Source: Clostridiaceae bacterium
GTDB taxonomy: Bacteria; Bacillota; Clostridia; Oscillospirales; Acutalibacteraceae
Reading direction: 5' to 3'
Assembly: GCA_016287385.1 (NCBI GenBank)
Contig: JAEEWM010000002.1
Coordinates: 1-64,000, forward strand
Length of the DNA stretch: 64,000 nucleotides
Below, piece by piece: positions 16,628 to 25,132 of this stretch. The notes beneath the pieces are model-generated. The model had not been told where the DNA came from and did not search any database. It worked only from the letters and a program-made list of their open reading frames with translations. Position numbers and translations under genes: made by a program. Every line of letters begins with the position of its first letter. Within the stretch, counting starts at the first letter, position 1.

Positions 16628-18118
16628 TCACTCCTTGTGAAAAGTCATAGTGCTTTTTATCGCCTGGCGCCAGCCCGAAAGAAGCGCCTGACGTTTGTCA
16701 TCCCCGATTTCCGGCGTGAAAGCGCTCAATTCGCCCGAAAGCTTTTTAAGCGACTCTCGGCTTTCGTAAAAGCCGCAGGTAAGCCCCGCAAGCAGCGCGG
16801 CGCCGAGCGCCGTCGCCTCCGCGTTTTGGGGACGGCAGACCTCTATATCCGAAATATCCGACTGAAACTGCATTAGAAAGTTGTTTCTCGAAGCGCCGCC
16901 GTCAACCTTTAACTTCTTAATCGCGTTTGATGAATCCTCCGTCATTGCAACCAGTAAATCATTGGTTTGATAGGCGATGGATTCAAGGCAGGCGCGTATA
17001 ATGTGGTTCCGGTTGGTGCCGCGTGTTATGCCGCAGATAGTGCCGCGGGCGTACATGTCCCAATATGGGGTCCCGAGTCCCGAAAACGCCGGTACAACGT
17101 AAACACCGCCGCTGTCCTCAACCGCGGTCGCCGCCGCTTCGCTTTGAGCGGCGCTTGAAATAAGCTTCATTTCATCTCTTACCCACTGGATAACCGCGCC
17201 GCCTATAAACACACTGCCCTCGAGGGCGTACTGAGGCGTTTCGCCGTCGAGCGTTGCTGCCACGGTCGTAACAAGCCCGTGACTGCTTTTAACCGCGTCT
17301 GCGCCTGTATTCATAAGCAGAAAACAGCCGGTGCCGTAGGTGTTTTTAGCGTCGCCCGGTTCAAAGCAGTGCTGACCGAAGAGCGCCGCCTGCTGGTCGC
17401 CCGCTATGCCGCATACCGGCACCTTGACGCCGGTGATATCGACCTCGCCGAAATTACTGCCGCTCGGAAGCACTTCGGGAAGCATTGAGCGCGGTATACC
17501 GAATATTTCAAGCAGTTTTTCGTCCCACGAAAGCGTGTGGATATTAAAAAGCATGGTGCGCGACGCGTTGGTCATATCTGTGGCGAAGATTTTGCCGCCG
17601 GAAAGCTTATAAAGCAGATAGGTGTCCACGGTGCCGAAAAGAAGCTCGCCCCTTTCGGCTTTCTCTCTCGCGCCCGGCACGTTATCAAGTATCCATTTAA
17701 TCTTGGTCGCGCTGAAATAGGCGTCGATTTTAAGCCCGGTGGTATCGGTTATGTAATCCTCCACGCCCTGCTTTTTTATCTGCTCGCACATTTCGGCGGT
17801 GCGTCTGCACTGCCATACTATGGCGTTATAAACCGGCTCGCCGGTGTTTTTATCCCAGACGACGGTGGTTTCGCGCTGATTTGTAATACCTATCGCGGCA
17901 ACGTCGTTTGCCGAGGCGTGCGCGGCGGCGAGCGCCTCTATAACCGAGGAATACTGCGCGGTGAAAATTTCCGTCGGGTCATGCTCGACAAAAGAGGGCT
18001 GCGGATATATCTGCCTGAACTCGTGCTGTGCCGTCGCCACCGCGCGGCAGTCTTTGTCAAAAAGTATTGCGCGTGCGCTTGTAGTCCCCTCATCAAGGGT
18101 AAGGATATACTTTTTCAT
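16628..18118 (-). CDS. glpK: Glycerol kinase
   Basis: 496 aa, the normal length. It phosphorylates glycerol with ATP to sn-glycerol-3-phosphate in the cytoplasm. Family motifs are [14 protein letters not shown] at the N-terminus (the family usually has DQGTTS), [38 protein letters not shown] and [29 protein letters not shown] precedes the ATG. It is third in the minus operon ychF-alr-glpK-lipase. No glycerol facilitator or glycerol-3-phosphate dehydrogenase gene is next to it. Confidence 0.97.
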   Translation of the reverse strand: MKKYILTLDEGTTSARAILFDKDCRAVATAQHEFRQIYPQPSFVEHDPTEIFTAQYSSVIEALAAAHASANDVAAIGITNQRETTVVWDKNTGEPVYNAIVWQCRRTAEMCEQIKKQGVEDYITDTTGLKIDAYFSATKIKWILDNVPGAREKAERGELLFGTVDTYLLYKLSGGKIFATDMTNASRTMLFNIHTLSWDEKLLEIFGIPRSMLPEVLPSGSNFGEVDITGVKVPVCGIAGDQQAALFGQHCFEPGDAKNTYGTGCFLLMNTGADAVKSSHGLVTTVAATLDGETPQYALEGSVFIGGAVIQWVRDEMKLISSAAQSEAAATAVEDSGGVYVVPAFSGLGTPYWDMYARGTICGITRGTNRNHIIRACLESIAYQTNDLLVAMTEDSSNAIKKLKVDGGASRNNFLMQFQSDISDIEVCRPQNAEATALGAALLAGLTCGFYESRESLKKLSGELSAFTPEIGDDKRQALLSGWRQAIKSTMTFHKE

Positions 18119-18133
18119 ATATTTCCTCCGTCG

Positions 18134-19273
18134 TTATTCTACCGCTATTCTCGGCACCCTCGGCGCGATACCGCAAACCGTTTCGTAACTTATCGTACCG
18201 CACTTTTCGGCTATCTCGTCAACCGAAAGGTCTTTGCCGAAGAGTATTACCTCGTCGCCCGTTTTTATGTCGCCTATGCCGTTTACGTCTATCATCAGCT
18301 GGTCCATACACACCCTGCCGGTGACTTTAACCCGCCTGCCGCACACGAGCAGTTCGCCGGTGTTTGAAAGCTTACGCGGATAGCCGTCGGCATAGCCTGC
18401 CGCGACGGTGGCGATTTTCATGTCCCGCGGCGCCGTATAGGTCATGCCGTAGCTTACGGGGGTATCCTTTTTGACCGTTTTTACAAACGATACCACCGAT
18501 TTGAGCGTCATTACCGGGATAAGCTTCATATCGGGGTCAAAATCACGGTCGGGCGACAGTCCGTAGAGGATTATTCCCGGGCGCACGGTATTGAAAGTGT
18601 ATTTTTCGCGGCAAATCGCCGCCGAATTATCGCAATGTATATATTCGGGGCATATGCCGTTTTCGCGCAGAAAATCAACGCCTTTAAGAAAACGCTCATG
18701 CTGTGCCTCGGTAAACTTCACGCAACCGCCGTCATCCGAATCCGCGGCGGCAAAGTGGGTAAAAACGCCCTCTGTGTTAAGGCGCGGCAGTTTTGCCGCG
18801 AGGAGCAGGTCTTGCGCTTCGCAGTCGCAGTCGCCTCTGAAATCAAATCCGAGTCGCGACATACCGGTATCGAGTTTAAGGTGAATGTTTATATCCGCAT
18901 TCGCCTTGCTTGCGCAGTCCGACAAATGCCTTGCGTATTCAAGCGAGTAAACGCACTGCGAAATATTGTTCTCTGCAAGCGTTTTTGCGAGGTTTGCGGG
19001 CGTGTAGCCGAGTATCAGCACAGGGGCGGTTATTCCGCACTTTCGCAGAGATATCGCCTCGTCGATATTGGATACCGCAAAGGCGTCGGCGCCCAGCTTT
19101 TCAAGAAACGGCGCGACGATATCCGCGCCGTGACCGTAGGCGTTTGCTTTTACCACCGCCATTATTTTCGCGCCTTTCGCGCGCCTTTTAATTTCCTTAA
19201 AATTGTTTTCAAGGGCGCTTAAACTTATTTCCGCCCATGTTCTGTGCAAATAATCCAAAATCAACACCCGCAA
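18134..19273 (-). CDS. alr: Alanine racemase
   Basis: About 379 aa. It interconverts L- and D-alanine for peptidoglycan. The PLP lysine lies in VVKANAYGHG near residue 42; the second-half motifs PVSYGMTYTAPRD (catalytic Tyr), AGYADGYPR and RVCMDQLMIDV are all present. The start is uncertain: the TTG at 19273 follows the ychF stop by 1 nt and has no clear ribosome site, and GTG at 19267 or later TTG codons are also in frame. The conserved protein begins near LHRTWAEI. Likely coupled to ychF. Confidence 0.95.
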   Translation of the reverse strand: MRVLILDYLHRTWAEISLSALENNFKEIKRRAKGAKIMAVVKANAYGHGADIVAPFLEKLGADAFAVSNIDEAISLRKCGITAPVLILGYTPANLAKTLAENNISQCVYSLEYARHLSDCASKANADINIHLKLDTGMSRLGFDFRGDCDCEAQDLLLAAKLPRLNTEGVFTHFAAADSDDGGCVKFTEAQHERFLKGVDFLRENGICPEYIHCDNSAAICREKYTFNTVRPGIILYGLSPDRDFDPDMKLIPVMTLKSVVSFVKTVKKDTPVSYGMTYTAPRDMKIATVAAGYADGYPRKLSNTGELLVCGRRVKVTGRVCMDQLMIDVNGIGDIKTGDEVILFGKDLSVDEIAEKCGTISYETVCGIAPRVPRIAVE

Positions 19274-19274
19274 A

Positions 19275-20375
19275 TCAAACGTTAAATCTGAAAAGGACGA
19301 TGTCGCCGTCCTGCATTACGTAATCCTTACCTTCGCTTCGCACGAGTCCCTTTTCTTTCGCCGCGGTCATACTGCCGCCGGAAGCGATGAAATCATCGTA
19401 AGATACGACCTCGGCACGTATAAAGCCGCGCTCGAAATCACTGTGTATCTTGCCCGCCGCCTGAGGCGCTCTGGTGCCTTTTTTAATGGTCCACGCGCGC
19501 ACTTCGGGTTTTCCCGCGGTCAGGTACGAAATAAGGCCTAAAAGCGAGTAACACTTTTGTATCATACGGTCAAGTCCCGATTTTTCAAGCCCGAGCTCCT
19601 CTAAAAACAGCAGTTTTTCTTCTTCGCTGAGCGAGGATATCTCGGCTTCAAGCGCGGCGCAAACCGGCAGTATTTCGGCGCCCTCGCTTTCGGCTATTTC
19701 TTTGACTTTAAGGTAGTTGGCGTTTTCTTCAATACCGCCTCTGAAATCCTCCTCGCTCATATTGCAGGCGTATATGACCGGCTTGTATGAGAGCAGACTT
19801 GTAGTGGCGAGTATCTCCTTTTGCCAGTCCTCGGGCGCTTCAATGCTTCTCGCGCTTTTGCCGCTTTCGAGATGCGCGGTCAGCTTCTTTAAGAAATCGA
19901 CCTCGCCTTGCATGCTTTTATCGCCTTTGAGCGCTTTTTGCGCCTTATCAAGACGCCTGCCGACTATTTCGAGGTCTGAAAGTATGAGTTCTATGTTTAT
20001 AGTGTCGATATCCCTTACCGGGTCCACCGAGCCCTCAACGTGGATGATATCGGTACTTTCAAAACAGCGCACTACGTGAACGATGGCGTCAACCTCGCGG
20101 ATATGGGACAGGAATTTGTTTCCGAGACCCTCGCCGCCCGAGGCGCCCTTTACAAGACCCGCGATGTCGACAAACTCTATGACCGCCGGGGTGAATTTAT
20201 CCGGTTTGTATATTTCGGCGAGCTTTTCAAGCCGCGCGTCGGGTACGCTTACCATACCGACGTTCGGTTCAATGGTGCAGAACGGGTAATTTGCCGACTG
20301 CGCTCCCGCGTTTGTTATAGCGTTAAAAAGGGTCGATTTACCGACATTCGGCAACCCTACCATACCGAGTTTCAT
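19275..20375 (-). CDS. ychF: Redox-regulated ATPase/GTPase YchF (Obg family)
   Basis: 366 aa, the usual length. G1 is GLPNVGKST at residues 7-15; G3 is DIAGLVKGAS. The C-terminus is the TGS domain ending with the characteristic YVMQDGDIVLFRFNV. YchF binds ribosomes and, unlike most Obg proteins, prefers ATP. GGAGG sits before the ATG. It heads the operon with alr, glpK and a lipase and is divergent from hprK. Confidence 0.97.
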   Translation of the reverse strand: MKLGMVGLPNVGKSTLFNAITNAGAQSANYPFCTIEPNVGMVSVPDARLEKLAEIYKPDKFTPAVIEFVDIAGLVKGASGGEGLGNKFLSHIREVDAIVHVVRCFESTDIIHVEGSVDPVRDIDTINIELILSDLEIVGRRLDKAQKALKGDKSMQGEVDFLKKLTAHLESGKSARSIEAPEDWQKEILATTSLLSYKPVIYACNMSEEDFRGGIEENANYLKVKEIAESEGAEILPVCAALEAEISSLSEEEKLLFLEELGLEKSGLDRMIQKCYSLLGLISYLTAGKPEVRAWTIKKGTRAPQAAGKIHSDFERGFIRAEVVSYDDFIASGGSMTAAKEKGLVRSEGKDYVMQDGDIVLFRFNV

Positions 20376-20411
20376 TGCTTTTTTGCCTCCAACAAAGTAA
20401 AATACACACTA

Positions 20412-20440
20412 ATTATATAATATTATAATGAAAAAAGCAA
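20412..20440 (-). promoter_or_regulatory. Promoter of the ychF-alr-glpK operon
   Basis: Read on the minus strand: TTGCTT (20440-20435), 17 bp, TATAAT (20417-20412), 36 bp before the ychF ATG. The divergent gap 20376-20511 also holds a plus-strand TATAAT at 20482-20487 before hprK, but I see no good -35 box for that one. Confidence 0.6.
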
Positions 20441-20511
20441 ATTTTTTGAAAAAAACATTTTAATTTTCGGCGCGGATATAGTATAATGATTTAAGTAAAG
20501 GGGGAAATCTT

Positions 20512-21456
20512 TTGAAGACCGAATACAAAATTTCTCTTGACAGAATAATAAAGGAATTTTCGCTCGAAGAACTGTGTATGCCGAAAAGCAGTGAGGAAAT
20601 ACTCATTTCAAGTCCCGAGATAAACCGTCCGGGCTTACAGTTTGCCGGCTACTTTGAATACTTCGCGCCCGAGCGGATACAGATACTCGGTATCAGCGAG
20701 ATAGAATTTCTGCGTAGGTTTACCGAGGAAAAGGCGCGCGAGCGCATAGAAAAGTTTTTTTCAAACGCTCCCGCCGCGGTGATAATCGCGCGCGGACTGC
20801 ACGTTGAAGATTATTATATCGAGATAGCGCGCAAGTATTCCGTGCCGCTTCTGCGTTCGAGCGTGAGCACGTCGGAGTTTACCTCGGCGCTTATCGCTTT
20901 TCTTAATCTGCATTTAGCGCCCCGCATTACCCGTCACGGCGTTTTTGTGGAGGTTTACGGTGAGGGTATTCTGATACTGGGCGAGAGCGGAATAGGAAAG
21001 AGCGAAACGGCGATAGAGCTTGTAAAACGCGGTCACCGTCTTATAGCGGACGACGCGGTTGAAATAAAAAAAGTGTCGAGCAAATCGCTTGTCGGTTCGG
21101 CGCCGGATAATATCCGGCATTTTATCGAGCTTCGCGGCATAGGTATAATAAATGCCAGCCGCATATTCGGTATAGGCGCGGTAAAGCCTACCGAAAAGGT
21201 AGACCTTGTAATCAACCTTGAACTTTGGGACGTTAACAAGGTGTACGACAGAATGGGTATAGATAATCAAACCACGGAAATACTCGGTCTTAGTATTCCT
21301 TCAATGACCATACCGGTAAAACCGGGCAGAAACTTGGCTGTGATAATAGAAGTTGCCGCAATGAACAGCAGGCAGAAAAAACTCGGCTACAACGCGGCGG
21401 AGGATCTGCTTAACCGTCTCGGTATGGCAGATGATTTGACCGGCGGTAAAAAATAA
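20512..21456 (+). CDS. hprK: HPr kinase/phosphorylase
   Basis: 314 aa, usual size. It phosphorylates and dephosphorylates Ser46 of HPr and so drives carbon catabolite control in Firmicutes. The P-loop is ILGESGIGKSETA near residue 157, preceded by RHGVFVEVYGEGI and followed by the signature GHRLIADDAVEI. The C-terminal EVAAMNSRQKKLGYNAAEDL is typical. The start is TTG at 20512 with a GGGGGA ribosome site. The ROK glucokinase follows after 15 nt. Confidence 0.97.
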   Translation: MKTEYKISLDRIIKEFSLEELCMPKSSEEILISSPEINRPGLQFAGYFEYFAPERIQILGISEIEFLRRFTEEKARERIEKFFSNAPAAVIIARGLHVEDYYIEIARKYSVPLLRSSVSTSEFTSALIAFLNLHLAPRITRHGVFVEVYGEGILILGESGIGKSETAIELVKRGHRLIADDAVEIKKVSSKSLVGSAPDNIRHFIELRGIGIINASRIFGIGAVKPTEKVDLVINLELWDVNKVYDRMGIDNQTTEILGLSIPSMTIPVKPGRNLAVIIEVAAMNSRQKKLGYNAAEDLLNRLGMADDLTGGKK

Positions 21457-21471
21457 ACGGAGGGGAAAGAA

Positions 21472-22425
21472 TTGTACAGACTCGGAATTGATTTGGGCGG
21501 CACTAACATAGTTGCCGGAATAGTTGACGATAATTATAAAATAATATCAAAGGCACGCGCGAAGACCGCGCTGCCGAGACCCGCGGAGCAGATAGTCGAT
21601 GATATGGCAAATCTTGCCTTGCAGGCGGCTAGGTTCGCGGGGCTTACTTTTGACGATATCGGGAGTTTCGGCATAGGAACGCCCGGATCGGTCGAGGCGG
21701 AAAGCGGAACGGTGATTTACGCGAACAACCTCAATTTCCACGATGTACCGCTCGCCGATATGATGTTCAGCCGCACCGGCAAGAAATTCAGAATAGCAAA
21801 TGACGCCGACAGCGCCGCCTACGGCGAGTTCATAGCCGGCGCGGGCAAGGGTACGCGCGATTTTGTTATGATAACGCTCGGTACGGGCGTCGGCGGCGGC
21901 GTAATAATTGAGGGAAAGATACGCTCCGGCTTTAACGGCGCGGGCGGCGAGCTCGGTCATACGGTAATTCAGATGAACGGCGAGGCGTGCACCTGCGGCA
22001 GAAACGGCTGTTTTGAGGCGTACGCTTCCGCAACTGCGCTCATAAGGCAGACTAAGCAGGCGATGATAAGGCATGCCGACAGCTATATGTGGAAGCTTTG
22101 CGGAAACGACATCAACCGCGTGACCGGACGTACCGCGTTTGACGCGATGCGCGCCGACGATAAGGCGGGTAAAGCGGTGGTTGACGCGTATATCGGCTAT
22201 CTCGCTGTCGGCGCCGCAAACATAATCAACACCTTCCAGCCCGAGGTGCTCTGCATAGGCGGCGGCATTTCAAAAGAGGGAGATACCATCATAAAGCCGC
22301 TTATGGCGATAGTTTCGGGCGATAACTACGCACGTTCCATAAAGAAAAAGACCGAAATAAAAACGGCGCTTCTCGGCAACGACGCCGGCATAATAGGCGC
22401 GGCGTGTATCGGTGACGGGAAATAA
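21472..22425 (+). CDS. glcK: ROK-family glucokinase
   Basis: 317 aa. The ATP loop is IDLGGTNIVAGIVD; NDADSAAYGEF and TLGTGVGGGVI are the sugar and phosphate motifs; ELGHTVIQMNGEACTCGRNGCFEAYAS contains the ROK zinc site CxCGxxGCxE. It would phosphorylate glucose to glucose-6-phosphate in the cytoplasm. The start is TTG at 21472 with GGAGGGG upstream. Co-transcription with hprK and murB is likely from spacing. Confidence 0.9.
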   Translation: MYRLGIDLGGTNIVAGIVDDNYKIISKARAKTALPRPAEQIVDDMANLALQAARFAGLTFDDIGSFGIGTPGSVEAESGTVIYANNLNFHDVPLADMMFSRTGKKFRIANDADSAAYGEFIAGAGKGTRDFVMITLGTGVGGGVIIEGKIRSGFNGAGGELGHTVIQMNGEACTCGRNGCFEAYASATALIRQTKQAMIRHADSYMWKLCGNDINRVTGRTAFDAMRADDKAGKAVVDAYIGYLAVGAANIINTFQPEVLCIGGGISKEGDTIIKPLMAIVSGDNYARSIKKKTEIKTALLGNDAGIIGAACIGDGK

Positions 22426-22443
22426 TTATTTTTTGGAGTGTTT

Positions 22444-23346
22444 ATGGGCAAGGCAGAATTCATCAGCGCTATAAAGAGCGGCGGCGCGGCTTTTGCGGAA
22501 AACGAGCCGATGTCGAAGCATACCACCTTCAAAATAGGCGGTAACGCCGACGTGTTCGTAACCCCGCGGGATGAAAGCGAGTTGCTTTTTGCCGTGAGCG
22601 CGGCAAAAAGCGCGGGGCTTCCTTATTATGTAACCGGCAACGGCTCCGACCTGCTCGTTTCGGATAAGGGAATAGAGGGCGCGGTTATCTGCCTTGAAAA
22701 AATGCGGGGAATATCGCTTGGCGAAAACACGGCCGCGGTATCCGCGGGGCAGAGCATGATGTCGCTTTGCTTGTCACTTCAAAAGGCAGGGCTTGGCGGT
22801 CTTGAATTCGCCTACGGAATACCCGGTACCGTCGGCGGCGCGGTTTATATGAACGCGGGCGCTTACGGCGGCGAAATAAAAGACGTTATCGTTTCGGCAA
22901 GGTATCTTGATAAATCGGGTGAGGTTAAAGAAATAGGCAAGGATGAGATGCGCTTCGGCTACCGCAAAAGCGTTTTTCAGGAGAACGGCGGCATAATTCT
23001 TTCCGCAACTTTTTTCCTTAATAACGACGACCCCGAAAGCATACTTGAAAGAATGAACGATTACTACTCCCGCAGGACGGCAAAGCAGCCGCTCGATTAT
23101 CCGAGCGCGGGCAGCGTTTTCAGACGTCCCGAGGGCAATTTTGCCGGTACGCTTATTGAAAAAAGCGGACTTAAAGGCGCAAGCGTGGGCGGCGCCGCGG
23201 TCAGCGTGAAGCACGCGGGATTTATAGTCAATACCGGCGGCGCGACAAGTGAGGACGTTAAAGAACTCATTGAAATAATAAAACAGAAGGTTTCAGCCGA
23301 CAGCGGCGTGGACCTTCAGACGGAAGTTATATTTATCGGCAGGTGA
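22444..23346 (+). CDS. murB: UDP-N-acetylenolpyruvoylglucosamine reductase
   Basis: About 300 aa, FAD-dependent, makes UDP-MurNAc for peptidoglycan. FAD-site segments TGNGSDLLVSD and GIPGTVGGAVYMNAGAYGG are clear; FGYRKSVFQ and PSAGSVFRRPEGNFAGTLIEKSGLKG carry the substrate and proton-donor residues. The start chosen is ATG at 22444 because GGAG lies 5 nt upstream; the in-frame GTG at 22438 overlaps that site. Its stop overlaps the region before rapZ. Confidence 0.97.
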   Translation: MGKAEFISAIKSGGAAFAENEPMSKHTTFKIGGNADVFVTPRDESELLFAVSAAKSAGLPYYVTGNGSDLLVSDKGIEGAVICLEKMRGISLGENTAAVSAGQSMMSLCLSLQKAGLGGLEFAYGIPGTVGGAVYMNAGAYGGEIKDVIVSARYLDKSGEVKEIGKDEMRFGYRKSVFQENGGIILSATFFLNNDDPESILERMNDYYSRRTAKQPLDYPSAGSVFRRPEGNFAGTLIEKSGLKGASVGGAAVSVKHAGFIVNTGGATSEDVKELIEIIKQKVSADSGVDLQTEVIFIGR

Positions 23347-23351
23347 GATTT

Positions 23352-24212
23352 ATGAATCTGGTAATTGTAACGGGGCTTTCAGGCGCCGGAAAATCACAGG
23401 CGGCAAACGCGCTTGAAGATATGGGATACTACTGCGTGGATAATATACCGCCGGCGATTATCCCCGCGTTCGTCGACCTCTCAAAGCGCGAAAGCGAGGG
23501 CTTTTCAAAGCTCGCGGTCGTAACGGATATACGCGGCGGCAGTATGTTTTCGGATATTGAAAGGGTTTTGGTGCGGCTTAAAACAATGGGGATAGAGTAT
23601 AAAATACTCTTCCTTGACGCCTCGGACGACGTGCTTATCCGCAGGTATAAGGAAAACCGCCGCAAGCACCCGCTTTGCGACGCGGAGGGGCTTTCGCTTT
23701 CGGACGCGGTGAAGTCCGAGCGTGAAAAGCTTGCGCGTATCCGCTCAATGGCGGACTTTGATATAGATACAAGTCTTCTTTCAAGCGCACAGCTTAAAAC
23801 CATACTTACGGAAACCTTCTTAAAGAGCGCCGAGAGCGGACTGCGTATTCTCTGCAAATCGTTTGGCTTCAAGTACGGAATAGATACCGACGCTGACAAT
23901 ATTTTCGACGTGCGCTGTCTTCCGAATCCGTACTATGTTGACGAACTTAAATACAGAACCGGACTTGAAGCGGAGGTAAGCGACTACGTAATGAACAGTC
24001 CCGACAGTGAAAAATTCAAAAAATCGGTCTTTGAGTTTGCCGATTTTTCAATTCCGCTTTACATAAAAGAGGGTAAAAGTCAGCTCGTTTTCTCGTTTGG
24101 CTGTACCGGCGGCAAGCACCGCTCGGTGACATTCGCGGAACTGCTTTGCGCCTACCTTAAAGGAAAGGGCTATAACGCCAGCGTGATACACAGGGATATA
24201 GATAAAGATTAG
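23352..24212 (+). CDS. rapZ: RNase adapter / nucleotide-binding protein RapZ (YvcJ)
   Basis: About 286 aa. Walker A is TGLSGAGKSQA at residues 7-17; VVTDIRGG and the C-terminal SFGCTGGKHRSVTFAELL are hallmarks of the family. In E. coli RapZ controls glucosamine-6-phosphate synthase via small RNAs; in Firmicutes YvcJ binds nucleotides and the role is less defined. ATG at 23352 is preferred over the GTG at 23343, since AGGTGA then lies at the right distance. It directly follows murB, but the usual next gene yvcK is absent. Confidence 0.95.
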   Translation: MNLVIVTGLSGAGKSQAANALEDMGYYCVDNIPPAIIPAFVDLSKRESEGFSKLAVVTDIRGGSMFSDIERVLVRLKTMGIEYKILFLDASDDVLIRRYKENRRKHPLCDAEGLSLSDAVKSEREKLARIRSMADFDIDTSLLSSAQLKTILTETFLKSAESGLRILCKSFGFKYGIDTDADNIFDVRCLPNPYYVDELKYRTGLEAEVSDYVMNSPDSEKFKKSVFEFADFSIPLYIKEGKSQLVFSFGCTGGKHRSVTFAELLCAYLKGKGYNASVIHRDIDKD

Positions 24213-24220
24213 GTGATTTG

Positions 24221-25114
24221 ATGTCTTTTTCCTCTGACGTTAAAACAGAACTATGTAAAATCAGGCCGCCTGCGGGCGGCAGGTTGCCGCTTGCATACGG
24301 CTTCCTGCTGTTCAGCAGGTCTTTTTCGGTAAAGGGCATAAAAATGCAGACCGAAAACGAAGCGGTTGCGCGTTTCTTTTCAAGGCTGATAAGCGGAGAA
24401 TACGGTGTGGAATGCCTCATAAAAGCGGGCGGCGGCAAGCGCAGGGTATACGGTATAGACGTATCGAGCGAGGCGGACAGGCTTAAGCTCCTCGCCTCGG
24501 TCGACTTCGGCGTATACGAGGGTAAAATAAACCGCGAAACGCTGCGTTCCGACGCGCAAACCGCCTGCTTCATAAGGGGGGCGTTTCTCGCCTGCGGCCA
24601 GATAAGCGACCCCGAAAAGAATTGCCGGGTCGATTTTTCCGTAAAGGATAAGGCGTTGGCGCAGGAATTTCGCGAATTACTCCGCGAAAACTATATAGAA
24701 ACCAATTTAAGCGTCCGCGGCAGCGGATATGTGGTTTACATAAAGCGCAACGAGATGATAACCAACCTGCTGACTTTCATCGGCGCCTCAATGCGAAGTC
24801 TCGAGCTTATTGAAACGAGCATACTGAAAAGCGTTAAAAACAACCTGAACCGTGCGGCGAACTGCGATAACGCAAACCTTGACCGCATGGTCGAGGCTTC
24901 TTACAGACAGCGCGAGGCGATAGCGTACCTTGATAAAAAGGGTATTTTGCAGACCCTGCCTGATGAACTTATCAAAACCGCCCGACTGCGGCAGGATAAC
25001 GCGGAGGCTTCCATAAAGGAGCTTTGCGCGCTTTCGGGCGAACAGATAAGCCCGTCGGGGATGAATCACCGCTTAAGAAAAATTGTTGAGATTTACACGG
25101 AGCGTAAAAAATAA
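24221..25114 (+). CDS. whiA: Sporulation/cell-division regulator WhiA
   Basis: About 297 aa. The N-terminal half is the LAGLIDADG-like fold (SSDVKTELCKI...RGAFLACGQISDPEKNCRVDF); the C-terminal half is the WhiA helix-turn-helix (NRAANCDNANLDRMVEASYRQREAI, then LSGEQISPSGMNHRLRKI). It binds DNA and affects cell division and chromosome segregation. ATG at 24221 is used; the TTG one codon earlier is less likely. AGGTGA upstream. Confidence 0.95.
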   Translation: MSFSSDVKTELCKIRPPAGGRLPLAYGFLLFSRSFSVKGIKMQTENEAVARFFSRLISGEYGVECLIKAGGGKRRVYGIDVSSEADRLKLLASVDFGVYEGKINRETLRSDAQTACFIRGAFLACGQISDPEKNCRVDFSVKDKALAQEFRELLRENYIETNLSVRGSGYVVYIKRNEMITNLLTFIGASMRSLELIETSILKSVKNNLNRAANCDNANLDRMVEASYRQREAIAYLDKKGILQTLPDELIKTARLRQDNAEASIKELCALSGEQISPSGMNHRLRKIVEIYTERKK

Positions 25115-25132
25115 AGAGGGAGGAAATACGGC

